Positions 49,667-57,843 of a stretch of 64,000 nt of DNA are shown one piece after another. Position numbers and translations under genes: made by a program. The first letter of the stretch is position 1; every line of letters begins with the position of its first letter. Under the pieces are notes generated by a model, which saw only the letters and a program-made list of their open reading frames with translations, was not told the origin of the DNA and did not search any database. Source of the DNA: Prauserella flavalba (GTDB lineage Bacteria; Actinomycetota; Actinomycetes; Mycobacteriales; Pseudonocardiaceae); NCBI RefSeq assembly GCF_003202235.1, contig NZ_MASU01000009.1, positions 374,501-438,500 of the forward strand, in the 5' to 3' direction.

Positions 49667-50740
49667 TCAGGGGGTGAGGATGCTCTTCAGGCGGGAGATC
49701 TCGGCGATGCGGCGCTCGGCGAGCCGGTCGGCGGCGGTCACCGGCGGCACTCCTTCGTCGGCCGCGAGCGCGAACACAGACCTCGCCGTGTCGTAGAGCG
49801 CGGTCACCTTGCGCTTGGCCCGCTCGAAGTCGAAGCCGTGCAGCTCGTCGCTGACCTGGATCACGCCGCCCGCGTTGACGAGGTAGTCGGGCGCGAACAG
49901 GATCCCGCGCTCCTGCAGCAGCTTCTCGACGCCGGGATGCGCGAGCTGGTTGTTGGCCGCGCCGCACACCACCTTCGCCCGCAGCACGGCGACGGTGTCG
50001 TCGTCGAGCACCCCGCCCAGCGCGCACGGGGCGAAGACGTCCAGGTCGGCGCCCACCAGCGCGGCGGCGCCGGGGACGACCTCCACACTCGGATGCGCCG
50101 CGACGACCCGCTCGATCGCGCGCTCGTCGACGTCGGTGACCACGACGTCGCAGCCAGCCTCCACGAGGTGACCGACGAGCAGGTGCCCGACCTTGCCGAC
50201 GCCCTCGACACCGACCCGCTTGCCGCGCAGCTCGGGGCTGCCCCACACGTGCTCGGCCGAGGCCCGCATGCCCTGGTAGACGCCGTAGGCGGTGAGGACG
50301 GAGGAGTCACCCGCCCCGCCGTCGTCGCGGGAGCGGCCGGTGACGAACCGCGTCTCCCGTGCGATCACGTCCATGTCGCGCACGTAGGTGCCCACGTCGC
50401 ACGCGGTGATGTACCGCCCGCCGAGCGACTGCACGAAGCGGCCGTAGGCGCGCAGCAGCGCCTCGGACTTGACGGTCTCGGGGTCGCCGATGATCACGGC
50501 CTTGCCGCCACCCAGGTCGAGCCCGGCGAGCGCGTTCTTGTAGGTCATACCCCTGGACAGGGCGAGCACGTCGTCGAGTGCGTCGCTCTCGGAGGCGTAG
50601 GCGTGGAACCGGGTCCCGCCGAGCGCGGGCCCGAGTGCGGTGGAGTGAACCGCGATGACGGCCTTGAGCCCGGTGTGGGCATCGTGGCAGAAGACGACCT
50701 GTTCATGACCGCTGTCGCGGCCGAATACACCTTCGGTCAC
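49667..50740 (-). CDS. Leucine/valine dehydrogenase
   Basis: The 357-residue enzyme reversibly deaminates branched-chain amino acids with NAD. It starts at GTG 50740 ([19 protein letters not shown]). The substrate-binding lysine is in [19 protein letters not shown], and the nucleotide fold in [20 protein letters not shown]. Size fits Streptomyces-type valine dehydrogenase (Vdh). Cofactor and substrate preference cannot be read exactly. GGGAG precedes the start. Confidence 0.88.
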   Translation of the reverse strand: MTEGVFGRDSGHEQVVFCHDAHTGLKAVIAVHSTALGPALGGTRFHAYASESDALDDVLALSRGMTYKNALAGLDLGGGKAVIIGDPETVKSEALLRAYGRFVQSLGGRYITACDVGTYVRDMDVIARETRFVTGRSRDDGGAGDSSVLTAYGVYQGMRASAEHVWGSPELRGKRVGVEGVGKVGHLLVGHLVEAGCDVVVTDVDERAIERVVAAHPSVEVVPGAAALVGADLDVFAPCALGGVLDDDTVAVLRAKVVCGAANNQLAHPGVEKLLQERGILFAPDYLVNAGGVIQVSDELHGFDFERAKRKVTALYDTARSVFALAADEGVPPVTAADRLAERRIAEISRLKSILTP

Positions 50741-50910
50741 GGTGGTGACTCCCTTGTCAGCCCCCGGCTCACGACTTGTGGACGCGGCCGGCGGTGTTGT
50801 CGGTTGCTGGCGGCTCCCGGCCGGAGAGGTCGTCTCCCGCTGATCACCGCTGTGGCTCAACCTATGCTCGCCGCCGCCGAAAAGCCACCGGTTGCGGCAG
50901 GATCGGCAGG

Positions 50911-51660
50911 ATGACCGACGAAAGCCCGCTTCTCCTGCTGTTGCACGGTCTCGGCGCCAACCGCCACGTCTGGCGGGGCCTCGAGGAGCAGCTCCCCGGG
51001 CGCTGGCCCGGTGACTGGCTCGCCCCCGATCTGCCCGGCCACGGCGAGGCGCCGCCGCTGCGCACGTACTCGTTCGGCTCACTCGCGGCTGAGGTCGCCG
51101 AGGTCGCCGAGGCCGCGGCGGGCGGGCGGCGCGTGGTGGTGCTCGGCCATTCGCTCGGCGGGGTGGTCGCGCTGACACTCGCGTCGGGCTGGTTCCGGGT
51201 ACCGGTCGCGGCGGCCTGCGGGCTGGGCATCAAGCTGCGCTGGTCGCCGGGTGAGCTGGCCAAGGCCGCCGAGGTGGCCGCGCGCCCGGCGCGCGTGTTC
51301 GGCACCCGCGCCGAGGCGGTACAGCGCTGGCTGCGCGGCGCGGGCCTCGACGGGCTCGTCGGCGAGGACTCCCCCGCGGTCGGCGCGGGCGTCGCCGAGA
51401 CCGCGGACGGCTGGCGGATCACCGTCGACCAGCGGGCATTCGCCGTCGGCGCGCCCGACCCGGCCGGGCTGCTCGCGGCGAGCCGGGCCGAGGTGGTGCT
51501 GGCCGCCGGGGAGCACGACCCGATGTGCCCCGCCGAGCACCTCGGCGACGTCACGGCGGATCCGGTGGTGCTGCGGGGCCTCGGGCACAACGCCCACGTC
51601 GAGGATCCGGCCGCGCTGTGGCCCCTGCTCGACCGCCTCGCCGAAGCCGCGCACGCCTAG
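50911..51660 (+). CDS. Alpha/beta-hydrolase
   Basis: The 249-residue protein shows the oxyanion [14 protein letters not shown], nucleophile elbow [14 protein letters not shown] (GHSLGG), and a C-terminal [13 protein letters not shown] histidine. It is a soluble esterase-like hydrolase of unknown substrate. The stop TAG shares the palindrome CTAG with the convergent tryptophan dioxygenase gene. Confidence 0.85.
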   Translation: MTDESPLLLLLHGLGANRHVWRGLEEQLPGRWPGDWLAPDLPGHGEAPPLRTYSFGSLAAEVAEVAEAAAGGRRVVVLGHSLGGVVALTLASGWFRVPVAAACGLGIKLRWSPGELAKAAEVAARPARVFGTRAEAVQRWLRGAGLDGLVGEDSPAVGAGVAETADGWRITVDQRAFAVGAPDPAGLLAASRAEVVLAAGEHDPMCPAEHLGDVTADPVVLRGLGHNAHVEDPAALWPLLDRLAEAAHA

Positions 51661-52445
51661 AGTTCGCTGCGCACGGCCCACAGGTCCGGGAACACCGGCG
51701 CGGACAGGGTCGTGCGCAGGTACGCGGCGCCCGAGGAGCCGCCGGTCCCCGGCTTGTCGCCAATGGTCCGCTCCACCATCTTCACGTGGCGGTACCGCCA
51801 TTCCTGCACGCCCTCGTCGAGATCCACCAGGTGCTCGCACACCGATGCCGGTCCCGAATCGTCCCGGTACACGCGCAGCAGAATGGCCTGGACCTCCCGT
51901 GAGGGCTCGACGGCCAGGGTGACGTCGGGCCGCGCGGGCACGTCGTAGCCGTGTGCCCGCAGGTAGGCGAGGAAGGAGTCGAACAGTGAGGGCCGCGCCA
52001 TCGCGGCGGCGATCCGCGCGCGTGCCTCGCTGCCCTCGGGGTAGTGCTCGGCCACCGCGGCCTCACGCCTGCCGAGCACGGCCTCCAGCTCGCGGAACTG
52101 GCCGGACTGGAAACCGCTCGCCGCGTCGAGCCGCGCGCGGAAGCTCGCGAACTGGCTCGGGGTCATGGTCTCCAGCACGTCGATCTGGGCCACCACCACC
52201 TTGAGGATCGTGAGGATCCGGCGCAGCGTGCGCACCGCGTGCGGGGTGTCGCCGTCCTCCAGCCTCCGCTGCAGGAACTCCAGCTCGTGCAGCAGTTGTT
52301 TGAACCACAGCTCGTACACCTGGTGGATGACGATGAACAGCAGCTCGTCGTGTTCGGCCGAGCGCGGTCGCTGCGCGCCGAGCACCTCGTCGAGCGCGAG
52401 GTAGGAGGTGTAGGTCAGCGCCGCGTGCTGGTCGCCCTCGCTCAT
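51657..52445 (-). CDS. kynA: Tryptophan 2,3-dioxygenase
   Basis: The 262-residue haem enzyme opens the indole ring of tryptophan to N-formylkynurenine. It begins MSEGDQHAALTYTSYLALDE and contains the typical ELLFIVIHQVYELWFKQLLH and FQSGQFRELEAVLG segments. No kynureninase or formamidase is directly adjacent. It is divergent from a creatininase-like gene with 18 bp between starts. Confidence 0.93.
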   Translation of the reverse strand: MSEGDQHAALTYTSYLALDEVLGAQRPRSAEHDELLFIVIHQVYELWFKQLLHELEFLQRRLEDGDTPHAVRTLRRILTILKVVVAQIDVLETMTPSQFASFRARLDAASGFQSGQFRELEAVLGRREAAVAEHYPEGSEARARIAAAMARPSLFDSFLAYLRAHGYDVPARPDVTLAVEPSREVQAILLRVYRDDSGPASVCEHLVDLDEGVQEWRYRHVKMVERTIGDKPGTGGSSGAAYLRTTLSAPVFPDLWAVRSEL

Positions 52446-52463
52446 GCTGAGTAGCTTAAGCCC

Positions 52464-53072
52464 GTGTACTTCGCCGAGCTCTCGTCTCCGCAGGTGGCAG
52501 CGTTACGAGAGAGCGGGCGGGTGCCGGTGCTGCTGTTGCCGGTCGGTGCGGTGGAGGCCCCGGGCCCGCACGCCCCGCTCGGCACCGGCCCGCTGATCGC
52601 GCGGGGCGTGTGCGAGCGGGCTGCGGCCCGCCTCGCCGGTGACGAGCGGGTGCGTGCGCTGATCCTGCCGATGCTGTCCTACGGCGTCACCGGGACCGCG
52701 GAGCCGGGCACGCTGCCGATCGGCGCGGAGACGCTGCACGGTCTCGTCGTGGACGTCTGCACGGCGCTCGCCCGCCAGGACCTGCCGCGCGTCGTGGTGG
52801 TCAACAGCCATCCCGGTTCCGCTCACCGCGCGGCCTTGCGCAGGGCCGTGGACACGGTGGAGAGCCGGTGCGGGCGGCGGATCGCCCACGTCGACCTCGA
52901 CGGTGGCCCGGCGGGCGGCTGTTCCGTGGCCTCGCTCGTGCTCGCGGAGCGGCCTGAGCTCGTGGACACCGAACGCACCGGGGCGAGGGGCACCGACGGT
53001 GTCGCCGCGTTCGAGGCGCTGACGGTGCGGCTGGTGGACGTGATCCGCGACCTCGCGCTGACCGCCGGTTGA
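52464..53072 (+). CDS. Creatininase-family protein with altered metal motifs
   Basis: The 202-residue protein has the creatininase/MftE fold region VLLLPVGAVEAPGPHAPLGT. The usual metal-binding motif EqHGpHLPl.TD is changed here to EAPGPHAPLGTG, and the NgHGGN motif to NSHPGS, so several ligands are absent. It may be inactive or use another activity. No mycofactocin genes are nearby. GTG 52464 (YFAELSSPQVAALRESG) is the likely start. Confidence 0.75.
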   Translation: MYFAELSSPQVAALRESGRVPVLLLPVGAVEAPGPHAPLGTGPLIARGVCERAAARLAGDERVRALILPMLSYGVTGTAEPGTLPIGAETLHGLVVDVCTALARQDLPRVVVVNSHPGSAHRAALRRAVDTVESRCGRRIAHVDLDGGPAGGCSVASLVLAERPELVDTERTGARGTDGVAAFEALTVRLVDVIRDLALTAG

Positions 53073-53430
53073 GACTGTCGAGGTCCCGTCGTCTCACTGT
53101 CCGACCCCGAGACTTCGTGACGGAGTCGACCGAGCTGCTCCGCAACGACCTGTTCGCCCGGCCGGCCGGGCACGGCTCCGCTCCATCGCACTGGAACCGA
53201 CCACGGGGCGGCGCTCGCCGTGCACGACTTCGTCCACAATGGAACCGGGACGCCCGGGAACGCGATGCGGGAAGGCTTCTCCCACGCCTCGGTTCGACAC
53301 GCCCACCGAGCGCGCCCAGCCCGGCCATATCTGGAACACGCCCGTGACTACCTCGGACTCGATCTCGACATCGCCGGCCTCGCCGGGGACGACGAACGGT
53401 GGAGCCGGACGGCGGCGGTGCTGCACGTCG
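53073..53430 (+). pseudogene. Probable decayed gene, identity unknown
   Basis: This 358-bp gap has protein-like codon composition in broken frames. The plus-strand frame from 53220 reads HDFVHNGTGTPGNAMREGFS and later YLEHARDYLGLDLDIAGLAG then DERWSRTAAVLHVVSQ, after which it becomes antisense to the WYL gene. Other frames carry the upstream coding-like part. No domain is recognised. A frameshifted remnant is the best description. Confidence 0.3.
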
Positions 53431-54387
53431 TCAGCCAGCGGCCATCGCGGCGACGCGGCGGGCGAGCCGGGCGGCGGCCTCGCGCAGCTCCGGCGGGTCC
53501 AGCACCCGCGCCTCGACACCGAGGCGCGCCACGTGCATCGCCAGCCAGTCGAGGTCGTCGCCGCCGACGGCGAGCACGCACCACCCGTCGCGGTCCTCCT
53601 CGACGCGGCCCACCTGGGGCGGCACCAGCGCGCGCACCTCGTCGGCACCCGCGCGCAGGCGCACGCGCACGAGATGGCGGTACGGCGCCGCGGTGACGGC
53701 TCGCTGCACATAGGTCACCGGGTCCGGGTGATCCCTGGGCCGGAATCGCCAGGTCGTCGCCACCGGCTCCCGCATCCGGTCCAGGCGGAAGGTGCGCCAG
53801 TCGCCACGGTCGACATCCCACGCCATGAGGTACCAACGGCGGCCGGTGGCGACCATCCGCACCGGCTCCACCGTGCGTTCCGTCCGCTCGCCGTCGCGGC
53901 CCGCGTAGGCGAACCGTACCCGCACGGCGTCGCGGCAGGCCCGCGCGAGCGTCACCAGCACCTCGGCATCGATCTCGACGCCGGGGCCGACGAGGGTCTC
54001 GGTCGCGCCGTGGACCGCCCGCACCTCGGCGCGCAGGCGGGGCGGCATCACCTGGTCGAGCTTGGCGAGCGCCCGCAGTGCCGCCTCGCCCGCTCCGGCG
54101 ACCGTGCCGCCCGACGCGAGCCGCAGCGACACCGCCGTCGCGATCGCCTCGTCGTCATCGAGCAGCAGTGGCGGCAGGCGGGTGCCCGCGCCGAGCTGGT
54201 AGCCGCCGCCGACACCCGCCGTCGCGTGCACGGGATAGCCAAGCGCGCGCAGCCGTTCCACGTCGCGGCGCACCGAGCGGTCGGTGACCCGCAGCTCGGC
54301 GGCGAGCTCGGCGGCGGTCCAGGACGGCCGCCGCTGGAGCAGCGCCAGCAGCCGCAGTACCCGTTCGGTGGTCGCCTCGACGGTCAT
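53431..54387 (-). CDS. YafY/WYL-domain transcriptional regulator
   Basis: The 318-residue protein has an N-terminal HTH (TAAELAAELRVTDRSVRRDV) and a WYL domain (ATGRRWYLMAWDVDRGDW), followed by a C-terminal WCX extension. WYL domains bind ligands or nucleic acid in actinobacterial regulators. It is divergent from a DinB and a VOC gene, a frequent arrangement in which the regulator controls that pair. Confidence 0.88.
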   Translation of the reverse strand: MTVEATTERVLRLLALLQRRPSWTAAELAAELRVTDRSVRRDVERLRALGYPVHATAGVGGGYQLGAGTRLPPLLLDDDEAIATAVSLRLASGGTVAGAGEAALRALAKLDQVMPPRLRAEVRAVHGATETLVGPGVEIDAEVLVTLARACRDAVRVRFAYAGRDGERTERTVEPVRMVATGRRWYLMAWDVDRGDWRTFRLDRMREPVATTWRFRPRDHPDPVTYVQRAVTAAPYRHLVRVRLRAGADEVRALVPPQVGRVEEDRDGWCVLAVGGDDLDWLAMHVARLGVEARVLDPPELREAAARLARRVAAMAAG

Positions 54388-54395
54388 TCTCCGAT

Positions 54396-54416
54396 CGTTC
54401 CACAGATCACGGAACG
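54396..54416. promoter_or_regulatory. Inverted repeat, likely WYL-regulator operator
   Basis: CGTTCC and GGAACG form a perfect 6-bp inverted repeat with a nine-base spacer. It starts nine bases before the WYL gene start and lies in the divergent promoter region with the DinB gene. Position fits autoregulation. Confidence 0.5.
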
Positions 54417-54448
54417 AAACTGTCCGCTATTCACGGCAGGCTGTGCTC

Positions 54449-55024
54449 ATGACCTGGAACGCCCTCCTGCGAGACCAGACCGACTGGCACTGGACCCACC
54501 AGCTGCGCGGCCGCCTCGACGGGCTCACCGACGACGAGTACTTCTGGGAGCCGGCACCCGGATGCTGGAACGTGCGCCCGCGCGGCACGAGCACCGCACC
54601 GGTACAGGCCGGATCCGGCGCGATGACCATCGACTTCGCGATGCCGCAACCGGACCCGCCGCCGTTCACGACGATCGCCTGGCGGCTCGGGCACGTGATC
54701 GTCGGCGTGCTCGCGATGCGCAACGCCTCCCACTTCGGCCGCCCGCCCACGGACTACGGCTCGTTCGCCTACGCCGCGACCGCCGCGGGGGCGCTGGCCC
54801 AGCTCGACGCGGAGTACGCCACGTGGCTGGCCGGGGTCGAGTCACTCGGCGAGGACCGCCTGTCCGAGCCGTGCGGCGAGGCGGAGGGCCCGTACGCCGA
54901 CCATCCGCTGGCGGCACTCGTCTTGCACATCAACCGAGAGCTCATCCACCATCTGGCCGAGGTGTGCCTGCTCCGCGACCTCTACGCGCACACCCACCAG
55001 CTGACCCGGCAGGAGGCGAGCTGA
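54449..55024 (+). CDS. DinB-family protein
   Basis: The 191-residue protein has the DinB_2/YfiT four-helix fold. WTHQLRGRLDGLTDDEYFWE at the start, IAWRLGHVIVGVLAMRNASH in the middle and NRELIHHLAEVCLLRDLY near the end contain His ligands for a metal. Family members act in thiol-dependent or detoxification reactions. The VOC gene follows directly (stop and next ATG one base apart). Confidence 0.82.
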   Translation: MTWNALLRDQTDWHWTHQLRGRLDGLTDDEYFWEPAPGCWNVRPRGTSTAPVQAGSGAMTIDFAMPQPDPPPFTTIAWRLGHVIVGVLAMRNASHFGRPPTDYGSFAYAATAAGALAQLDAEYATWLAGVESLGEDRLSEPCGEAEGPYADHPLAALVLHINRELIHHLAEVCLLRDLYAHTHQLTRQEAS

Positions 55025-55025
55025 C

Positions 55026-55463
55026 ATGGCCCGCGACGTCCAGTTCACGATCGACTGCGCCGACCCGGCCGCGCTCGCCGCCTTCTGGGCCGAGGCGCTC
55101 GGCTACCGGGTGCAGGCCCCGCCGCCCGGCTTCGGCTCGTGGGACGAGGCGCTGGAGGCGTGGGGCGTGCCGCCCGAGCGCCGCAACGACGCCTCCGCGG
55201 CCGTCGACCCCGACGGCAACGGGCCGAGGCTGTTCTTCCAGCGCGTCCCGGAGGGCAAGCAGGTCAAGAACCGCGTGCACCTCGACGTCCGCGCGGCTCC
55301 GGGATTGCAGGGCGACGAGCGGATGGCGGCACTGGAGGCCGAGGCCGAGCGGCTGATCGCCCTGGGCGCCAAGCGGCTCGGACGGCACGAACCCGCTCCC
55401 CCGCTCGCGTTCGGTCACCTCGTGCTGGCCGACCCCGAGGGCAACGAGTTCTGTTTGGACTGA
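55026..55463 (+). CDS. VOC (glyoxalase-like) family protein
   Basis: The 145-residue protein starts MARDVQFTIDCADPAALAAF and ends HLVLADPEGNEFCLD. It fits the single-repeat glyoxalase-like subgroup with conserved RVHLDV (NRVHLDVRA). Substrate unknown. It forms an operon with the DinB gene and may respond to the WYL regulator. A similar C-terminal motif recurs as a remnant at about 56954-57001. Confidence 0.83.
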   Translation: MARDVQFTIDCADPAALAAFWAEALGYRVQAPPPGFGSWDEALEAWGVPPERRNDASAAVDPDGNGPRLFFQRVPEGKQVKNRVHLDVRAAPGLQGDERMAALEAEAERLIALGAKRLGRHEPAPPLAFGHLVLADPEGNEFCLD

Positions 55464-55512
55464 CCCGTGGCGGCGCGGGAGCGCTTCCGAGCCCTGCCGA
55501 CGCCGACCGGGG

Positions 55513-56256
55513 TCAGGCAGGGGCCTCGAGCGGACCTTCCGCCGTGACCCTCACACAGCAGCCATCCGGGTTCGGTTCGAGGCTCGTCACGAGTCCGCCG
55601 GCGTGGATGCCACGCAGTACGCCGTCGATGAAGGCCTCGTTGATGGCGCAGACGAGGCCCGGGTTGCGGGACGCCAGTGAGCGAAACGGGCAGTTGGTGA
55701 GGGTGAGGCTGCCGGGGCCGTCGAAGTGCGGCGCGTACCCGTAGCCGGACAGGACCGCGGCCGCGGGATGGAGAGCGGCGAGGTCGCGGGACGACGCCGA
55801 GCCCGAGTCCCACTCGGCGCCGAGCCGCTCCCCGAGCCTGCGGGCCACGGCCCGGGCGCGCGCGTTCAGCGCGCCGGGATCCGGGGTGTGGTGCTCGTCG
55901 AGGGCGTCGACGAGGATGCGGCCGATGAGGTCGTAACGTCGTTCGGGGATCGAGACGTCGATCTCCACGCCGGAGGGCCGGTAGTACTTCGAACTGCGCC
56001 CCGCACCCGGCCCCGAGCGTCCCGGCTTGCGGGCGTAGTGAGCCCGCAACAGCCCCTTGTCGACGAGCTTGTCGAGGTGGACGGCGGCGAGGCGGCTGGA
56101 CACTCCGACGGCGGCGGCCGCCTCATCGCGAGTCGTCGGATGCGCCTGCCCGGTCACGTACTCGTACAGCTGCCTGCGGACCCTGTCGTCGAGCACCGCC
56201 AGGTGACCGACCGCCTGGTTCAGCCACCGCACCACTCCGTCGCCGGGTTCGGGCAT
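55513..56256 (-). CDS. SufR-like HTH regulator with C-terminal cysteines
   Basis: The 247-residue protein has an ArsR-type winged helix (TTRDEAAAAVGVSSRLAAVH, LDKLVDKGLLRAHY). The C-terminal half has cysteines in LTLTNCPFRSLASRNPGLVC and PDGCCVRV, the arrangement expected of SufR/Rv1460-like regulators that bind an Fe-S cluster. It stands alone without suf genes and is divergent from a small lipoprotein gene, which may be its target. Confidence 0.8.
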   Translation of the reverse strand: MPEPGDGVVRWLNQAVGHLAVLDDRVRRQLYEYVTGQAHPTTRDEAAAAVGVSSRLAAVHLDKLVDKGLLRAHYARKPGRSGPGAGRSSKYYRPSGVEIDVSIPERRYDLIGRILVDALDEHHTPDPGALNARARAVARRLGERLGAEWDSGSASSRDLAALHPAAAVLSGYGYAPHFDGPGSLTLTNCPFRSLASRNPGLVCAINEAFIDGVLRGIHAGGLVTSLEPNPDGCCVRVTAEGPLEAPA

Positions 56257-56298
56257 CGACCGTGCCTTTCCTCTTCCGCCCTCCGTTGCCGCGTCCTA

Positions 56299-56328
56299 TT
56301 CTAATGGAAACAAGCAATGTCGTTAGAA
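56299..56328. promoter_or_regulatory. Inverted repeat between SufR-like gene and lipoprotein gene
   Basis: TTCTAA (56299-56304) and TTAGAA (56323-56328) form an inverted repeat with an 18-bp spacer in an A+T-rich section 43 bases before the SufR-like start. It could be an operator for this regulator. Confidence 0.4.
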
Positions 56329-56415
56329 CCTACCGGCTATCTGGCTCCGTTGCTCCCTGGATCGGCGGTTACGTGGTCGCGGCATGGCCGGCCGGCATCA
56401 TGAGACCCGACGGGG

Positions 56416-56904
56416 ATGATGACCGTGAACAGATTGCTCCCACTGGTACTGGCGGCGGGGTTGCTGCTCGGGGCATGTGGTGGCGACGGTGGAGACGAGG
56501 AGGCCCCTCAGCCGGGTGGCGGCCCCACTGTGTCCACAGCAGACACGGACCTCGGTGAGATCCTGGTGGACGGCAAAGGGATGACCGTGTACCTGTTCGA
56601 GAAGGACGGGCCGGGCACGAGCCGCTGCGACGGGGCGTGCGCGCGGGTCTGGCCGCCGCTGCTGACGAAGGGCGAGCCGCGGGCGGGCGGCGACGCCGAC
56701 GAGGCCCTGCTGGGCACCACCAAGCGCGGTGACGGTTCCGCCCAGGTCACCTATGACGGACATCCCCTCTACCGGTTCGTCAAGGACTCCGCTCCCGGAG
56801 ACGTCAACGGCAACGAGGTCGAGGGGTTCGGGGCCGAGTGGTACGCCGTGACTCCGGCCGGAGGCAAGCCCCAGGAGGAGACGGGGCAGAACAACGGATA
56901 CTGA
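56416..56904 (+). CDS. COG4315-type lipoprotein
   Basis: The 162-residue precursor has a lipobox LLLGAC (Cys near residue 21) and a mature part of two repeats of the 'secreted repeat of unknown function' family: VDGKGMTVYLFEKDGPGTSR and VTYDGHPLYRFVKDSAPGDV. The product is anchored to the membrane surface; function unknown. Start is ATG 56416 or one of the in-frame starts at 56419 (ATG) and 56425 (GTG). Confidence 0.82.
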   Translation: MMTVNRLLPLVLAAGLLLGACGGDGGDEEAPQPGGGPTVSTADTDLGEILVDGKGMTVYLFEKDGPGTSRCDGACARVWPPLLTKGEPRAGGDADEALLGTTKRGDGSAQVTYDGHPLYRFVKDSAPGDVNGNEVEGFGAEWYAVTPAGGKPQEETGQNNGY

Positions 56905-56908
56905 TCGC

Positions 56909-57001
56909 GTGGACCCGGCCCGCGCGACACGACCCGCCGGCTTTCCCTCGGGTCACCTGGTGCCGGCAGACCTCGAGGGCAACGAGTTCCGGGTGGACCG
57001 A
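56909..57001 (+). pseudogene. VOC-domain C-terminal remnant
   Basis: The plus-strand frame FPSGHLVPADLEGNEFRVDR resembles the C-terminus of VOC proteins, e.g. HLVLADPEGNEFCLD at 55418-55463. It has no N-terminal part. It lies within and beyond the 3' end of the acyltransferase gene on the other strand, which therefore has a tail read antisense to the remnant. Confidence 0.5.
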
Positions 57002-57843
57002 TCCGCGGCCGCGGCGCGCGGGGCGGGAATCCCCGGCAGGACACCGGCGGTGCCGAGCGCGGAGCAGACGGCGGCCTCGGCGAGCGCGGCCAGCTCGCGC
57101 CGGCCCCCGGCGCGGCCCGGCGCGATCTCCGGGCATACGAACACCTCCAGCACGAGCCCGCGCAGCCGGGCAACCCTCCGCAGGGACTCGACCAGCGACT
57201 CGGGTCCGATGAACGCGGGCTCCGTCGTCTCCCTGCCGTCGGCGAACCGGTAGCGCAGGGCCACCGGCCGCACGGGCACGCCGCCGTCGATGGCGGCCTG
57301 GAACGTCGCGGGCCGGAACCGGCCCGACGCGCGGCCGCACCACGTGGTGCCCTCGGGCGTGACGCTCACGAGCGAGCCCGCGCGCAGCACGCGGGCCAGC
57401 TCGGCCACGGTCGCGGGCAAAGTGGACAGTCGCTCGCGGTCGAGGAAGATGTTGCCGGCGCGGGAGACCAGGCCGCCGAGCACCGGCCAGCCCGCGATCT
57501 CCTTCTTCGCGAGCGCCCGCATCGGCCGGACGGCGTTGAGGCCGACGATGTCGAGCCACGAGATGTGGTTGCTGACCACCAGCGCCCCACGCCCGCTGCC
57601 GTCGAGGTCGCCGTGCACCACGAGCCGCACGCCGAACGCGGCGAGCACGCCGCGGAACACGAGCCGTGCCACGCGCTGCCTTCCGGGCAGCACCACGAGC
57701 AGCGGCGCGACGAGCAGCGCCACGAGCACCACGCCCAGCGCGGCGCACAGCCTCGCCGTCCTGCGCACCACCCCGACGGAGGGTGCGCCGGAGGTCAGGC
57801 AGCCGTCCCCGCACGGGGAGACCGGCATCCAGGCGTGGCTCAC
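56953..57843 (-). CDS. PlsC-like acyltransferase (OlsA/lyso-ornithine lipid type)
   Basis: The 296-residue protein has an N-terminal membrane helix (GVVLVALLVAPLLVVLPG) and the acyltransferase motifs VVSNHISWLDIVG (HxxxxD variant NHISWLD), FLDRERLSTL and TPEGTTWCG (PEGT). Coupling with an OlsB-like gene through a GTGA overlap suggests it adds the second acyl chain to lyso-ornithine lipid; a general 1-acylglycerol-phosphate acyltransferase is the alternative. The last ~17 residues are antisense to a VOC remnant. A mycobacterial counterpart seems to be Rv3026c. Confidence 0.8.
   Translation of the reverse strand: MSHAWMPVSPCGDGCLTSGAPSVGVVRRTARLCAALGVVLVALLVAPLLVVLPGRQRVARLVFRGVLAAFGVRLVVHGDLDGSGRGALVVSNHISWLDIVGLNAVRPMRALAKKEIAGWPVLGGLVSRAGNIFLDRERLSTLPATVAELARVLRAGSLVSVTPEGTTWCGRASGRFRPATFQAAIDGGVPVRPVALRYRFADGRETTEPAFIGPESLVESLRRVARLRGLVLEVFVCPEIAPGRAGGRRELAALAEAAVCSALGTAGVLPGIPAPRAAAADRSTRNSLPSRSAGTR

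Noticed and set aside
52464-53072. Mycofactocin MftE
   Set aside because: Key motifs differ and no mftA, mftB, mftC or other mycofactocin genes are nearby.
53069-53347. 92-residue plus-strand protein
   Set aside because: Arg/Pro-rich composition with no domain; more likely part of a decayed gene.
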